Origin: Coriobacteriaceae bacterium
Lineage (GTDB): Bacteria > Actinomycetota > Coriobacteriia > Coriobacteriales > QAMH01
DNA length: 5,110 bases
Direction: 5' to 3'
Assembly (NCBI GenBank): GCA_004553405.1
Contig: SFLO01000073.1
Coordinates: forward strand, 1-5,110
The translations under genes were made by a program, and so were the position numbers. The notes under the pieces were generated by a model. That model was not told the DNA's origin and searched no databases. It worked only from the letters and a program-made list of their open reading frames with translations. Positions 1-5,110 of this stretch are shown one piece after another (the stretch's first letter is position 1; every line of letters starts with the position of its first letter).

Positions 1-373
1 GCTCCAGCAGCTGCACCAAATGGCCCAGGTTCTGGGTGCCAAAAACGATGTCGACGTGAGAGAGGCTCTCGCGCAGCTTCTCGCCGTCGCGCTGGCCGAT
101 GCAGCCGCCCACGCACACCAAGCGCGGCTGGCCCTCGTGGGCGGGCGGGATGTTCTTGAGGCTCGCCACCTGGCCCATGAGGCGGATGTCTGCGGCCTCG
201 CGCACACAGCAGGTGATGAAGACGACGATGTCTGCCGCCTCGATGGTGTCGACCATCATGCAGCCCTGGGCGTCGAGCATGCCAGCCACGCGCTCGCCGT
301 CGTTCTCGTTCATCTGGCAGCCGAAGATCTTGAGGCAGTAGGTCATGCCTCCCAGCAGGGTCGTGTTCTCCAT
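1..373 (-). CDS. miaB: tRNA-2-methylthio-N6-dimethylallyladenosine synthase (MiaB), N-terminal part, cut by the window edge
   Basis: This is the first 124 codons of a radical-SAM methylthiotransferase. The enzyme adds a methylthio group to N6-isopentenyladenosine-37 of tRNAs reading UNN codons. The visible part is the UPF0004 domain that binds the auxiliary Fe-S cluster. Its three cluster cysteines are in place: C19 (in KIFGCQMN), C55 (in ITCCVRE) and C91 (in CVGGCIGQ). KIFGCQMNENDGER and the following AGML are typical of MiaB rather than MtaB or RimO. The radical-SAM CxxxCxxC motif and TRAM domain would lie beyond position 1. The ATG at 373-371 is preferred because AAGGGGGAG sits just upstream; M10 (346-344) is an alternative start. 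The gene begins 10 bp after the spoVS stop, and its ribosome site overlaps that TAA, so the two are probably cotranscribed. One oddity: the usual NTC around the second cysteine is ITC here. Family assignment is strong; MiaB rather than a sister enzyme is likely. Confidence 0.92.
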   Translation of the reverse strand, partial: MENTTLLGGMTYCLKIFGCQMNENDGERVAGMLDAQGCMMVDTIEAADIVVFITCCVREAADIRLMGQVASLKNIPPAHEGQPRLVCVGGCIGQRDGEKLRESLSHVDIVFGTQNLGHLVQLLE

Positions 374-383
374 GCTCTCCCCC

Positions 384-719
384 TTACGCGCCGTGCGCCG
401 CGCTGGCAGAGCTGACGATGGAGCCGAGCTCCTCGGCGCTAAGCGTTGCGCCGTCAACCAGGTGCGGGTCGACGTTGAAGCGGATGGCGGTGCGCAGCTC
501 GCCGTTGATGGCGATCTCTGCGAAGGAGGGCGTGCAGCTGACGTCGATCCCAACGGGGATGAGGTAGCCGCGCGCGATGGCGATGGCCTTGACGGCCTGG
601 TTCACGGCACCGGCACCCACCGACTGGATGCGGACGGGGTTGCCGTCTTTGATGAGCCCGGCGATGGCACCGGCCACAGAAGCAGGCGACGACTTGCTGG
701 AGACTTTGAGAAATTCCAT
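384..719 (-). CDS. spoVS: Stage V sporulation protein S (SpoVS) homologue with C-terminal extension
   Basis: The product is a 111-residue SpoVS protein, a small Alba-like fold family. In Bacillus it affects septation and spore coat and cortex maturation; its biochemical role is not settled, though nucleic-acid binding has been suggested from the fold. The conserved core is easy to read: MEFLKVSSKS at the N-terminus, SVAGAIAGLI, then IQSVGAGAVNQAVKAIAIAR, and INGELRTAIRF near residues 73-83. The family is normally about 86 residues; here about 25 extra residues (VDGATLSAEELGSIVSSAS and the tail) follow the core. The start at 719-717 is chosen because known members begin MEVLKVS. An in-frame ATG at 734-732 would add MGYAH, and neither start has a strong ribosome site (a GGGA lies 9 nt before 719). 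miaB follows after 10 bp. The host is probably a non-sporulating actinobacterium, so a role outside sporulation is inferred. Confidence 0.93.
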   Translation of the reverse strand: MEFLKVSSKSSPASVAGAIAGLIKDGNPVRIQSVGAGAVNQAVKAIAIARGYLIPVGIDVSCTPSFAEIAINGELRTAIRFNVDPHLVDGATLSAEELGSIVSSASAAHGA

Positions 720-782
720 ATGAGCGTATCCCATGTTGCGTTTGAACAGCGATTAGCAGCGCATTGCGCATAGTTGCTGAAC

Positions 783-788
783 AGTATA
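783..788 (-). promoter_or_regulatory. Possible -10 element upstream of spoVS-miaB
   Basis: On the minus strand the hexamer TATACT (788-783) matches the TATAAT consensus at five of six positions and would place transcription start near 776, giving a leader of roughly 57 nt before spoVS. No good -35 hexamer lies 16-18 bp upstream; TTGGAC (797-792) is too close. The leader would carry a small GCGC-aat-GCGC inverted repeat around 758-768. The element sits directly between the repeat array and spoVS. It is a weak call, based only on the hexamer and its position. Confidence 0.3.
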
Positions 789-827
789 CCCGTCCAAGCG
801 CCCAGCGCAGTGAGGATGCCGCGCATG

Positions 828-1134
828 CACCCAGCAGGGTATGCCTGGAGAGGCGAGTTTGCATGGACAAGCCCTGGATCGCCCGTCAGGGCATGCCTGG
901 AGAGGCAGTTTTCCGAAGACAAGCAAGAAACACCCGTCAGGGCATGCCTGGAGAGGCAATTTTGAGGGAACAACCCTGGATCGCCCGTCAGGGCATGCCT
1001 GGCTCCCCATCCTGATGACACCGAGCAATAATCGCGCGCCAAGGCATGCCTGGTGAGGCGCGTTAGAGAGATCAGCCAAGGAACACCCGTCAGGGCGTGC
1101 CTGGAGCAGGCCGCGCACCGCGCTGCCTGCCGCG
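828..1134. repeat. Tandem array of six 51-52-bp units, each built around a double hairpin
   Basis: Six units start at 828, 880, 931, 982, 1033 and 1084. The anchor ATGCCTGG (GTGCCTGG in the last) falls at 841, 893, 944, 995, 1046 and 1097, so the spacing is 52 once and then exactly 51 four times. Each unit has a conserved core of about 27 bp and a more divergent tail of 24-25 bp. The core holds two adjacent palindromes separated by AT: GCCC-gtca-GGGC and GCCT-ggag-AGGC. The first stem is ACCC/GGGT in unit 1, GCCC/GGGC in units 2 and 4, ACCC/GGGC in units 3 and 6, and disrupted in unit 5. The second stem is intact in units 1, 2, 3 and 5, intact with a 5-nt loop in unit 6, and lost in unit 4. 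Tails share TTTT, ACAA and GGAT blocks, so they are diverged copies rather than independent spacers. The array lies between the YhgE operon and spoVS. Function unknown. Confidence 0.9.
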
Positions 1135-1160
1135 CCCGGAGCATCGCATGCCCCGGGCGC
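1132..1160 (-). terminator. Strong stem-loop after the YhgE-family gene, probable transcript end
   Basis: On the minus strand, 16 nt after the TAG stop, GCGCCCGGGGCAT pairs with ATGCTCCGGGCGC around a GCG loop: 13 bp, twelve Watson-Crick pairs and one G-U wobble. On the plus strand the same wobble position becomes an A-C mismatch, so the structure favours minus-strand RNA. There is no U-run after the stem, as is often the case for terminators of GC-rich actinobacteria, so it may instead be a 3'-end stabilising or Rho-assisted structure. Its 3' flank runs into the last unit of the repeat array. Confidence 0.6.
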
Positions 1161-1176
1161 CTCGCGCGCGACTCCC

Positions 1177-3699
1177 CTAGTGCGCCATCTGGATCTTGGG
1201 GTGCAGGACGCTCATCGAGATGCGACGGCGGTGGTCGGCTAGCAGTGTCGACAAAACCAGGAAGGCCAGGGTGAAGCCGCCCAGCACAGCCGCGCTCGCG
1301 GCCATGTAGCTCGGGTCGAGGCCGCACATCGCCATGCGGAAGCCCTGCACCACGTAGGTCATGGGCAGCAGCGGGTTGAGCACGTTGAAGACGGGCAGCT
1401 CGCTTTCGATCGGGAAGGTACCCGCAGCCGTGCACAGCTGTAGCATGAGCAGCACCACCAGCACCACCAGGCCCGAAGAGCCCATGGCCGCGCGGACGAA
1501 CTGCGCGATGGCCATGAAGCACAGGGCCGTGAGCAGGCCGAAGAGGTAATACTGCAGCGGGAAGTTCACGTTGAGCCCCAGCCCAAACTGCACGAAGGCA
1601 AGCAGCACCAGCACCTGCAGGATGGCGATGCTCGCCATGGGGATGTAACTCGACAGCACGGCCGAGATGCTGCTCGCGCGGCTCATGAGCAGGCGGTTGT
1701 TCATCGCGCGGATGAGGAAGGTGATCATCAGGCAGCCGACCCACATGCCCAGGCCGATGAAGTAGGGAGCGAAGCCGGTGCCGTAGTTGGCGACCTCCGT
1801 GATGCTCTCGCCCGTGCCGGAGTCGCCGTTGGCGATGACGGGCTGGGCCATCACCGTGGCCTTGGCGTCGCTGTCGCGGGTACTCTCGTCCATGTCGTCG
1901 ACGCCGCCCTCGAGTCCGTCGGCAAGCTCGTTGACTCCCTCGACGGCGCTGTCGAGGCCTGCGGCGAGGTCTGCGGCGCCCTGGGCGGCAGTGCCCAGGT
2001 TGTAGCTGATCTTCTTGGAGCCACTCGCCGCGCTGGCCACGCCCTGGGCCAGCGAGCCCGCGCCCTGGGCGATCTGGGCGTTGCCCTCGCTCAGGCTGGC
2101 AGAGCCCTCGACGGCGCTGTCGAGGCCCTGGGCCAGCGCACCGGCGCCGGCCTGCAGCTGGGACGCGCCCTGGGCCACGCCCTGGGCACCGGCAACCAGG
2201 CTGGGCTGGCCGTTGGCGCCCACGTTGACGGCAACGTTGAGCTGCTCGATGGCTGCCACCAGCTGCGTGCTCATGCTGCCGCTGGCATAGCTGCCCATGT
2301 TGCCCACGCCGCTCAGGTAGCCGCTGCAGGCGCCGGCGGCCTGGTTGTAGGCAGCCGCGGACTCGAGCAGGGCGCTCTGGGCGCTGGTGAGCGCGGTCAT
2401 GGCGCTGTTGTAGCTCTTAAAGCTCGCCAGGAAGGCGACGGAGTCCGTCAGCAGGGCGGGGAAGTTGGTTGCCGCGGCCTGGGTCGCCTCGATGCTCGCC
2501 TGCAGCTTGGTCGCTGCAGCACCGGCGCTGGCAGCGGCGGCCTGAGCCTTGGCGGCGGCCTCCTGCGCCGCGGCGCCGTCCTTCTGGTAGGCCACTGCAG
2601 CGGCGGCCAGGTTGGCGATGTCCGTGCAGAGCTCGTCGCCCACCTCCGGGGCGCTCTGCTTCACAGCCGCCGCATGGGTGGCTGCCGCTTTGAGGTTGCC
2701 TGCCTGGAGGTCTGCCGCAACCTGCTTGAGCCCCTGCTCGAGCTGGGTTGATCCTGTCTGCGCGCTGCTGGGCGCGCCCACAGCCGCAGCCAGCTGCGCC
2801 AGGGCGTCTCCCACCTGCTGCAGGCCGCTGCCCAGGCTGCTCGCCCCGGCAGCAAGCTCGCCCGCGCCGCCGGAGAGCTGCTGGGCGCCGCTCTGCGCGC
2901 CGGCCAGGCCCTCGCTCAGCTGCTGAGCTCCTTGTGCAGCGCTGTCGGCACCCTGCTGCAGGCTCTGGGCGCCGTCAGAGGCGTCCTTCAACCCGCTTGC
3001 CAGGCTGCCGGCGCCGTCCTTGAGCTGGCTCACGCCGCTTGCCAGGCTGCCAGCGCCGTCTTGCGCGCTCACCAGCCCGTTGGCCAGCTCGCGCGACCCG
3101 TTGACTGCGTCGTCGAGCCCGCTGGACGCGTCCTCGATGGAGAGGAAGATCTGGTCGAGGTACTCCTTCGAGACCTTCTCGTTGAGCTCGGCCTTGATCT
3201 TGGTCACCATCGAGCTGCCCACGGTCTGGGCGATGAGGTTGGTGGAGGGGTTGAAGTAGACCTCGAGCTCGGCTTGGCTGGGGTTGACAGAACCAGCATC
3301 TGCGATGGTCTGGGAGAAGTTCTCCGGGATGATGAGCTCCATGTAGTAGCGCGCGTTGCGCAGGCCGTCGTCGGCGTCGTCGCGGCTGGTGAAGGTCCAC
3401 TTGTAGCCGGAGGCCTCTCCCTCCTTGGCGTCCTCGTTGTTCTGCACCAGCTCGTCGCAGAGCTCCTGGCCCACGTTGCGCTGCTCGTCGTCGATGACAG
3501 CGCCCTCGTCGAGGTTGACCACGGCGGCCGGCACGTTGGCGAGGCTGCCGTAGGGGTCGAGGAAGGCCAGCAGGAAGAGGCCGGCGTAGATGAGCGGGAT
3601 GAGCGCCACGGTGCAGATGGAGAACATCAGCCACCCGCTGGCGCGGAAGTTCTTGAACTCGAGCAGAGCAGACCTCATGCCCACGAAGGGGTTCCTCAT
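1177..3699 (-). CDS. EsaA/YhgE/Pip-family membrane protein (ABC-2-like membrane partner)
   Basis: This 840-residue protein has the YhgE/Pip architecture. A short cytoplasmic start (MRNPFVGMRSALLEFKNF) leads into a membrane segment at about 23-46 and a conserved extracytoplasmic stretch (NVPAAVVNLDEGA, then YYMELIIPENFS). A very long extracellular region to about 640 follows, then five C-terminal membrane segments near 643-666, 683-707, 717-737, 742-761 and 799-821. The extracellular region has two blocks of 14-residue repeats (207-290 and 503-600) around an Ala-rich stretch (about 301-500). Relatives include Lactococcus Pip and Bacillus YueB, which are phage receptors, and EsaA of type VII secretion. 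The C-terminal part resembles ABC-2 permeases. The start at 3699-3697 is chosen because it begins the conserved N-terminus and overlaps the ATPase stop as ATGA, implying translational coupling; the same frame stays open far upstream but that stretch is only a shadow of the ATPase gene. Substrate is unknown; export or envelope scaffolding is inferred. Confidence 0.9.
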   Translation of the reverse strand: MRNPFVGMRSALLEFKNFRASGWLMFSICTVALIPLIYAGLFLLAFLDPYGSLANVPAAVVNLDEGAVIDDEQRNVGQELCDELVQNNEDAKEGEASGYKWTFTSRDDADDGLRNARYYMELIIPENFSQTIADAGSVNPSQAELEVYFNPSTNLIAQTVGSSMVTKIKAELNEKVSKEYLDQIFLSIEDASSGLDDAVNGSRELANGLVSAQDGAGSLASGVSQLKDGAGSLASGLKDASDGAQSLQQGADSAAQGAQQLSEGLAGAQSGAQQLSGGAGELAAGASSLGSGLQQVGDALAQLAAAVGAPSSAQTGSTQLEQGLKQVAADLQAGNLKAAATHAAAVKQSAPEVGDELCTDIANLAAAAVAYQKDGAAAQEAAAKAQAAAASAGAAATKLQASIEATQAAATNFPALLTDSVAFLASFKSYNSAMTALTSAQSALLESAAAYNQAAGACSGYLSGVGNMGSYASGSMSTQLVAAIEQLNVAVNVGANGQPSLVAGAQGVAQGASQLQAGAGALAQGLDSAVEGSASLSEGNAQIAQGAGSLAQGVASAASGSKKISYNLGTAAQGAADLAAGLDSAVEGVNELADGLEGGVDDMDESTRDSDAKATVMAQPVIANGDSGTGESITEVANYGTGFAPYFIGLGMWVGCLMITFLIRAMNNRLLMSRASSISAVLSSYIPMASIAILQVLVLLAFVQFGLGLNVNFPLQYYLFGLLTALCFMAIAQFVRAAMGSSGLVVLVVLLMLQLCTAAGTFPIESELPVFNVLNPLLPMTYVVQGFRMAMCGLDPSYMAASAAVLGGFTLAFLVLSTLLADHRRRISMSVLHPKIQMAH
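1900..2193 (-). repeat. Second block of 14-residue coding repeats in the YhgE-family protein
   Basis: Residues 503-600 divide into seven consecutive 14-residue units (42 bp each) with the approximate pattern xGaxxLaxGxxxxx, for example EGSASLSEGNAQIA, QGAGSLAQGVASAA and QGAADLAAGLDSAV. A 23-bp stretch encoding the LDSAVEG segment is identical at 1937-1959 and 2105-2127, 168 bp (four units) apart, which points to fairly recent internal duplication or gene conversion. The pattern suits a long helical stalk outside the membrane. Confidence 0.8.
2830..3081 (-). repeat. First block of 14-residue coding repeats in the YhgE-family protein
   Basis: Residues 207-290 form six exact 14-residue units, such as SGVSQLKDGAGSLA, SGLKDASDGAQSLQ, QGADSAAQGAQQLS and EGLAGAQSGAQQLS, with consensus xGlxxaxxGAxsLx. 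The corresponding DNA period is 42 bp. The first two units are nearly identical in DNA as well: about 26 bp at 2993-3018 and 3035-3060 differ at very few positions. The periodicity (two heptads per unit) fits a coiled-coil or helical stalk. Confidence 0.85.
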
Positions 3700-4475
3700 G
3701 CGCGGGCCTCCTCTCCCTCGTCGCAGCAGCACAGGGCGGCGTCCAGCTGCACGCCGTTGGCCGTGCCGCACAGCGGGCAGTCGAACGACGGCCCGTGGTC
3801 GCGCAGGACCGCGCAGCGCTGGTCTGCCGCGCCCTGCGAGCACACGGCGACCGCGTCTGCGTAGCGGGCAACCTCGTACTCGTTGAGGCCCACCAGGATG
3901 GTGGTGCCCTTGCTGTGGGCCAGGCCCTTGAGCGACTTCATGAGGCGGATGCTCTGGTGTTGGGTGAGGCCGGCCTGGATGTCGTCGACCATCAGCAGCT
4001 CGGGGTCGCCCGCATAGGCCAGGGCGATGTCGAAGCGCTTGCGGTCGAAGCTGTCCAAGTCGCAAAAGCGCGCGCCCGCAAGCCCCTCGAGCTGCCAGTG
4101 CTGCAGGTACTCGGCGACCTTGGCCTTGCGGCCGGACTTGCCCACCACCTGCAGCTCAGCAGCCAAGATGTCGCTCAGGCGCGAGTTGACGGTGACGTCG
4201 TTGGCGCGCTCGATGAGCGTGATGTTCGAGATGGCGCGCACCTTGGCGTGCTGCTTGCGCAGGTCGAAGCCGAACACGCGGGCCTCGCCGCCGGTGAAGC
4301 GCATGCGGCCGGCGAGCGTGAGCATGAGGCTCGTCTTGCCGCAGCCCTCGCTGCCGAAGAGCGCCGCCAGCTGGCCGCGCTCGATGGCGAGCTCGGCATC
4401 TTGGTAGACGGGCCCGCCGGCTGTCTTGAGTGAGAGTCCCCGCGTCTGGATGCAGGGGGTGTTGCTGTCTGTCAT
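3696..4475 (-). CDS. ABC transporter ATP-binding protein with degenerate catalytic motifs and Cys-rich tail
   Basis: The product is a 259-residue ABC-type nucleotide-binding protein, the likely cytoplasmic partner of the YhgE-like protein with which it overlaps by ATGA. Walker A is intact (GSEGCGKT, residues 41-48). Walker B reads LLMVDD (160-165), with Asp at the usual catalytic Glu. The signature expected as LSGGQ is LDSFDRKR (140-147), lacking SGG. The Q-loop position appears to be Glu89, and the switch His is replaced in TTILVGLNEYE (Asn198). ATP binding is therefore plausible, but efficient hydrolysis is doubtful. The C-terminal 30 residues carry a CPLC knuckle (233-236) and a CCC run (249-251), which could bind a metal; this is not part of the standard fold. 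The start at 4475-4473 has GAAGAAGG at a good distance upstream. A promoter candidate lies 53-80 bp upstream. It might be a signalling or gating ATPase rather than a pump motor. Confidence 0.88.
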   Translation of the reverse strand: MTDSNTPCIQTRGLSLKTAGGPVYQDAELAIERGQLAALFGSEGCGKTSLMLTLAGRMRFTGGEARVFGFDLRKQHAKVRAISNITLIERANDVTVNSRLSDILAAELQVVGKSGRKAKVAEYLQHWQLEGLAGARFCDLDSFDRKRFDIALAYAGDPELLMVDDIQAGLTQHQSIRLMKSLKGLAHSKGTTILVGLNEYEVARYADAVAVCSQGAADQRCAVLRDHGPSFDCPLCGTANGVQLDAALCCCDEGEEARA

Positions 4476-4493
4476 ACGTACCTTCTTCAGAGG

Positions 4494-4508
4494 GCGGCGC
4501 GATGCCGC
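4494..4508 (-). other. Small GC hairpin in the leader of the ABC-YhgE operon
   Basis: On the minus strand GCGGC-atcgc-GCCGC forms a 5-bp all-GC stem with a 5-nt loop between the proposed transcription start and the ribosome site. It ends 6 nt before the GAAGAAGG. It could modulate translation, but a stem of this size arises easily by chance in GC-rich DNA, and no U-run or alternative pairing is evident. Confidence 0.25.
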
Positions 4509-4527
4509 ACAGGATGTCTATCCGTTG

Positions 4528-4555
4528 ATGATTACATCTTAGAAATCCCTGGCAA
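4528..4555 (-). promoter_or_regulatory. Candidate sigma-70-type promoter for the ABC-YhgE operon
   Basis: On the minus strand TTGCCA (4555-4550, five of six to TTGACA) is followed by a 16-bp spacer and AATCAT (4533-4528, four of six to TATAAT). A TG one base before the -10 gives an extended -10 element. The start site would be near 4521, about 46 nt before the ATPase ATG. The 121-bp gap after coaBC is locally AT-richer than the genes around it, which fits a promoter region. No convincing coaBC terminator was seen in the gap, so read-through may also supply the operon. Confidence 0.5.
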
Positions 4556-4596
4556 CCCCTCAGCTGCACAAAAGCAACAGGCGTATAACCTTCTCC

Positions 4597-5110
4597 TTAA
4601 GCCAGCAATTCTGCCACGCGGTCGAGTATGCGCCCGGCCAGCCGGCGCTTGGAGAGCAGGGGCAGCTCCTGTTCGCTGCCCGCCTCCACCAGCCACACGC
4701 GGTTGTCCGGGGTGCCAAAGCCCACGCCGCTCGAGACGTCATTGGCAACGCAGAGGTCCGCGTTCTTGCGCTGCAGCTTGCCGCGGGCTGCCTGCAGGGG
4801 GTTGCCCGTCTCGGCCGCGTAGACCACCTGCACCTGGCCCGCGCGCTTGCCTGCGCCCAAGGTGGCGGCGATGTCCGGGTTGGGGACGAAGGCGACGGAC
4901 ACCTCCCCCATGCCGCCCGACTCCTTGCCGCTCTTGAGCTTGACGGGGCTGTACTCGGCCGGGCGCCAGTCGCTCACCGCCGCCGTGAACAGGGCAGCGT
5001 CGCAGCCCGCATACACCTGCTGGCATGCCTCGAGCATCTCCAGCGCACTCGTCACGCGCACCACCTCCACGCCGGCGGGGTCGGCAAGCTCGACCGGGCC
5101 GGTTACGAGC
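4597..5110 (-). CDS. coaBC: Coenzyme A biosynthesis bifunctional protein CoaBC, C-terminal (CoaB) part, cut by the window edge
   Basis: The last 170 codons of a CoaB domain are present. CoaB is phosphopantothenoylcysteine synthetase, which joins cysteine to 4'-phosphopantothenate using CTP. The frame is open through the edge at 5110 (LVTGPVELADPAGVEVVRV), so the GTG at 5070-5068 is internal and not a start. Recognisable elements in order are the TGPV strand, the AAVSDWRPAEYS segment, the NPDI nucleotide-binding motif, YAAETGN, then KLQRKNADLCVANDV and GFGTPDNRVWLV near the C-terminus. The Lys- and Asn-containing KNADLCVAND segment is the usual CTP and phosphate-binding region. The gene ends with TAA at 4597-4599. 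In most bacteria CoaB is fused behind CoaC; the CoaC half would lie outside the window, so the fusion itself is assumed. The next gene starts 121 bp downstream on the same strand. Confidence 0.93.
   Translation of the reverse strand, partial: LVTGPVELADPAGVEVVRVTSALEMLEACQQVYAGCDAALFTAAVSDWRPAEYSPVKLKSGKESGGMGEVSVAFVPNPDIAATLGAGKRAGQVQVVYAAETGNPLQAARGKLQRKNADLCVANDVSSGVGFGTPDNRVWLVEAGSEQELPLLSKRRLAGRILDRVAELLA

Noticed and set aside
753..1118. Coding gene across the repeat array, with 17-residue repeats such as RHALTGDP or RQGMPGEA
   Set aside because: Because 51 is a multiple of three and stops are rare in GC-rich repeats, long frames open on both strands at once. The 52-bp first unit shifts the frame, and there is no good ribosome site or recognisable domain.
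828..1134. CRISPR array
   Set aside because: The 24-25-bp stretches between cores are diverged copies of one another (shared TTTT, ACAA and GGAT blocks), the cores vary, and no cas gene is present.
602..1744. 380-residue minus-strand frame covering spoVS, the array and the end of the YhgE gene
   Set aside because: It overlaps two confidently identified genes in another frame and has low-complexity Arg/His/Pro/Ala composition typical of a shadow frame.
2932..3864. 310-residue plus-strand frame antisense to the YhgE and ATPase genes
   Set aside because: It is a by-product of GC-rich codon use on the opposite strand; the minus-strand proteins have clear family motifs and this frame has none.
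3700..4065. Longer N-terminus for the YhgE-family protein, giving 962 residues
   Set aside because: The extra 122 residues are an out-of-frame reading of the ATPase gene; the conserved N-terminus starts at 3699.
4556..4596. Intrinsic terminator after coaBC
   Set aside because: Only short weak palindromes such as CAGCTG are present, with no stable stem followed by a U-run.

Overview
The window comes from a GC-rich bacterial chromosome. Five protein genes all lie on the minus strand, so transcription runs from the high coordinates towards position 1. A SpoVS gene next to a miaB-type gene, GC-rich codon use and an EsaA/YhgE/Pip-family membrane protein together suggest an actinobacterium of the class Coriobacteriia (Olsenella/Collinsella/Atopobium-like). 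This assignment is an inference from gene content; no rRNA or other taxonomic marker is present.

Layout in transcription order: (1) 5110-4597, the 3' part of coaBC (phosphopantothenoylcysteine synthetase half, coenzyme A synthesis). (2) A 121-bp gap with a plausible promoter (-35 at 4550-4555, -10 at 4528-4533) and a small leader hairpin. (3) 4475-3696, an ABC-type ATPase whose Walker A is intact but whose other catalytic motifs are degenerate and whose C-terminus is cysteine-rich. (4) 3699-1177, an 840-residue YhgE/Pip-family membrane protein whose start overlaps the ATPase stop as ATGA. (5) A strong 13-bp stem at 1132-1160, just after the YhgE stop. (6) A 457-bp stretch without a credible gene (720-1176), most of it an array of six 51-52-bp units. 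(7) 719-384, spoVS with a C-terminal extension. (8) 373-1, the 5' end of miaB, 10 bp after the spoVS stop.

Functionally, the ABC ATPase and YhgE-like protein look like a two-gene, translationally coupled envelope module. spoVS and miaB form a second short operon, reminiscent of the rny-spoVS-...-miaB neighbourhood of Bacillus. The most unusual parts are the repeat array, where each unit is built around two adjacent 4-bp-stem hairpins with some compensatory base change, and the degenerate ATPase paired with a long repeat-bearing YhgE protein.
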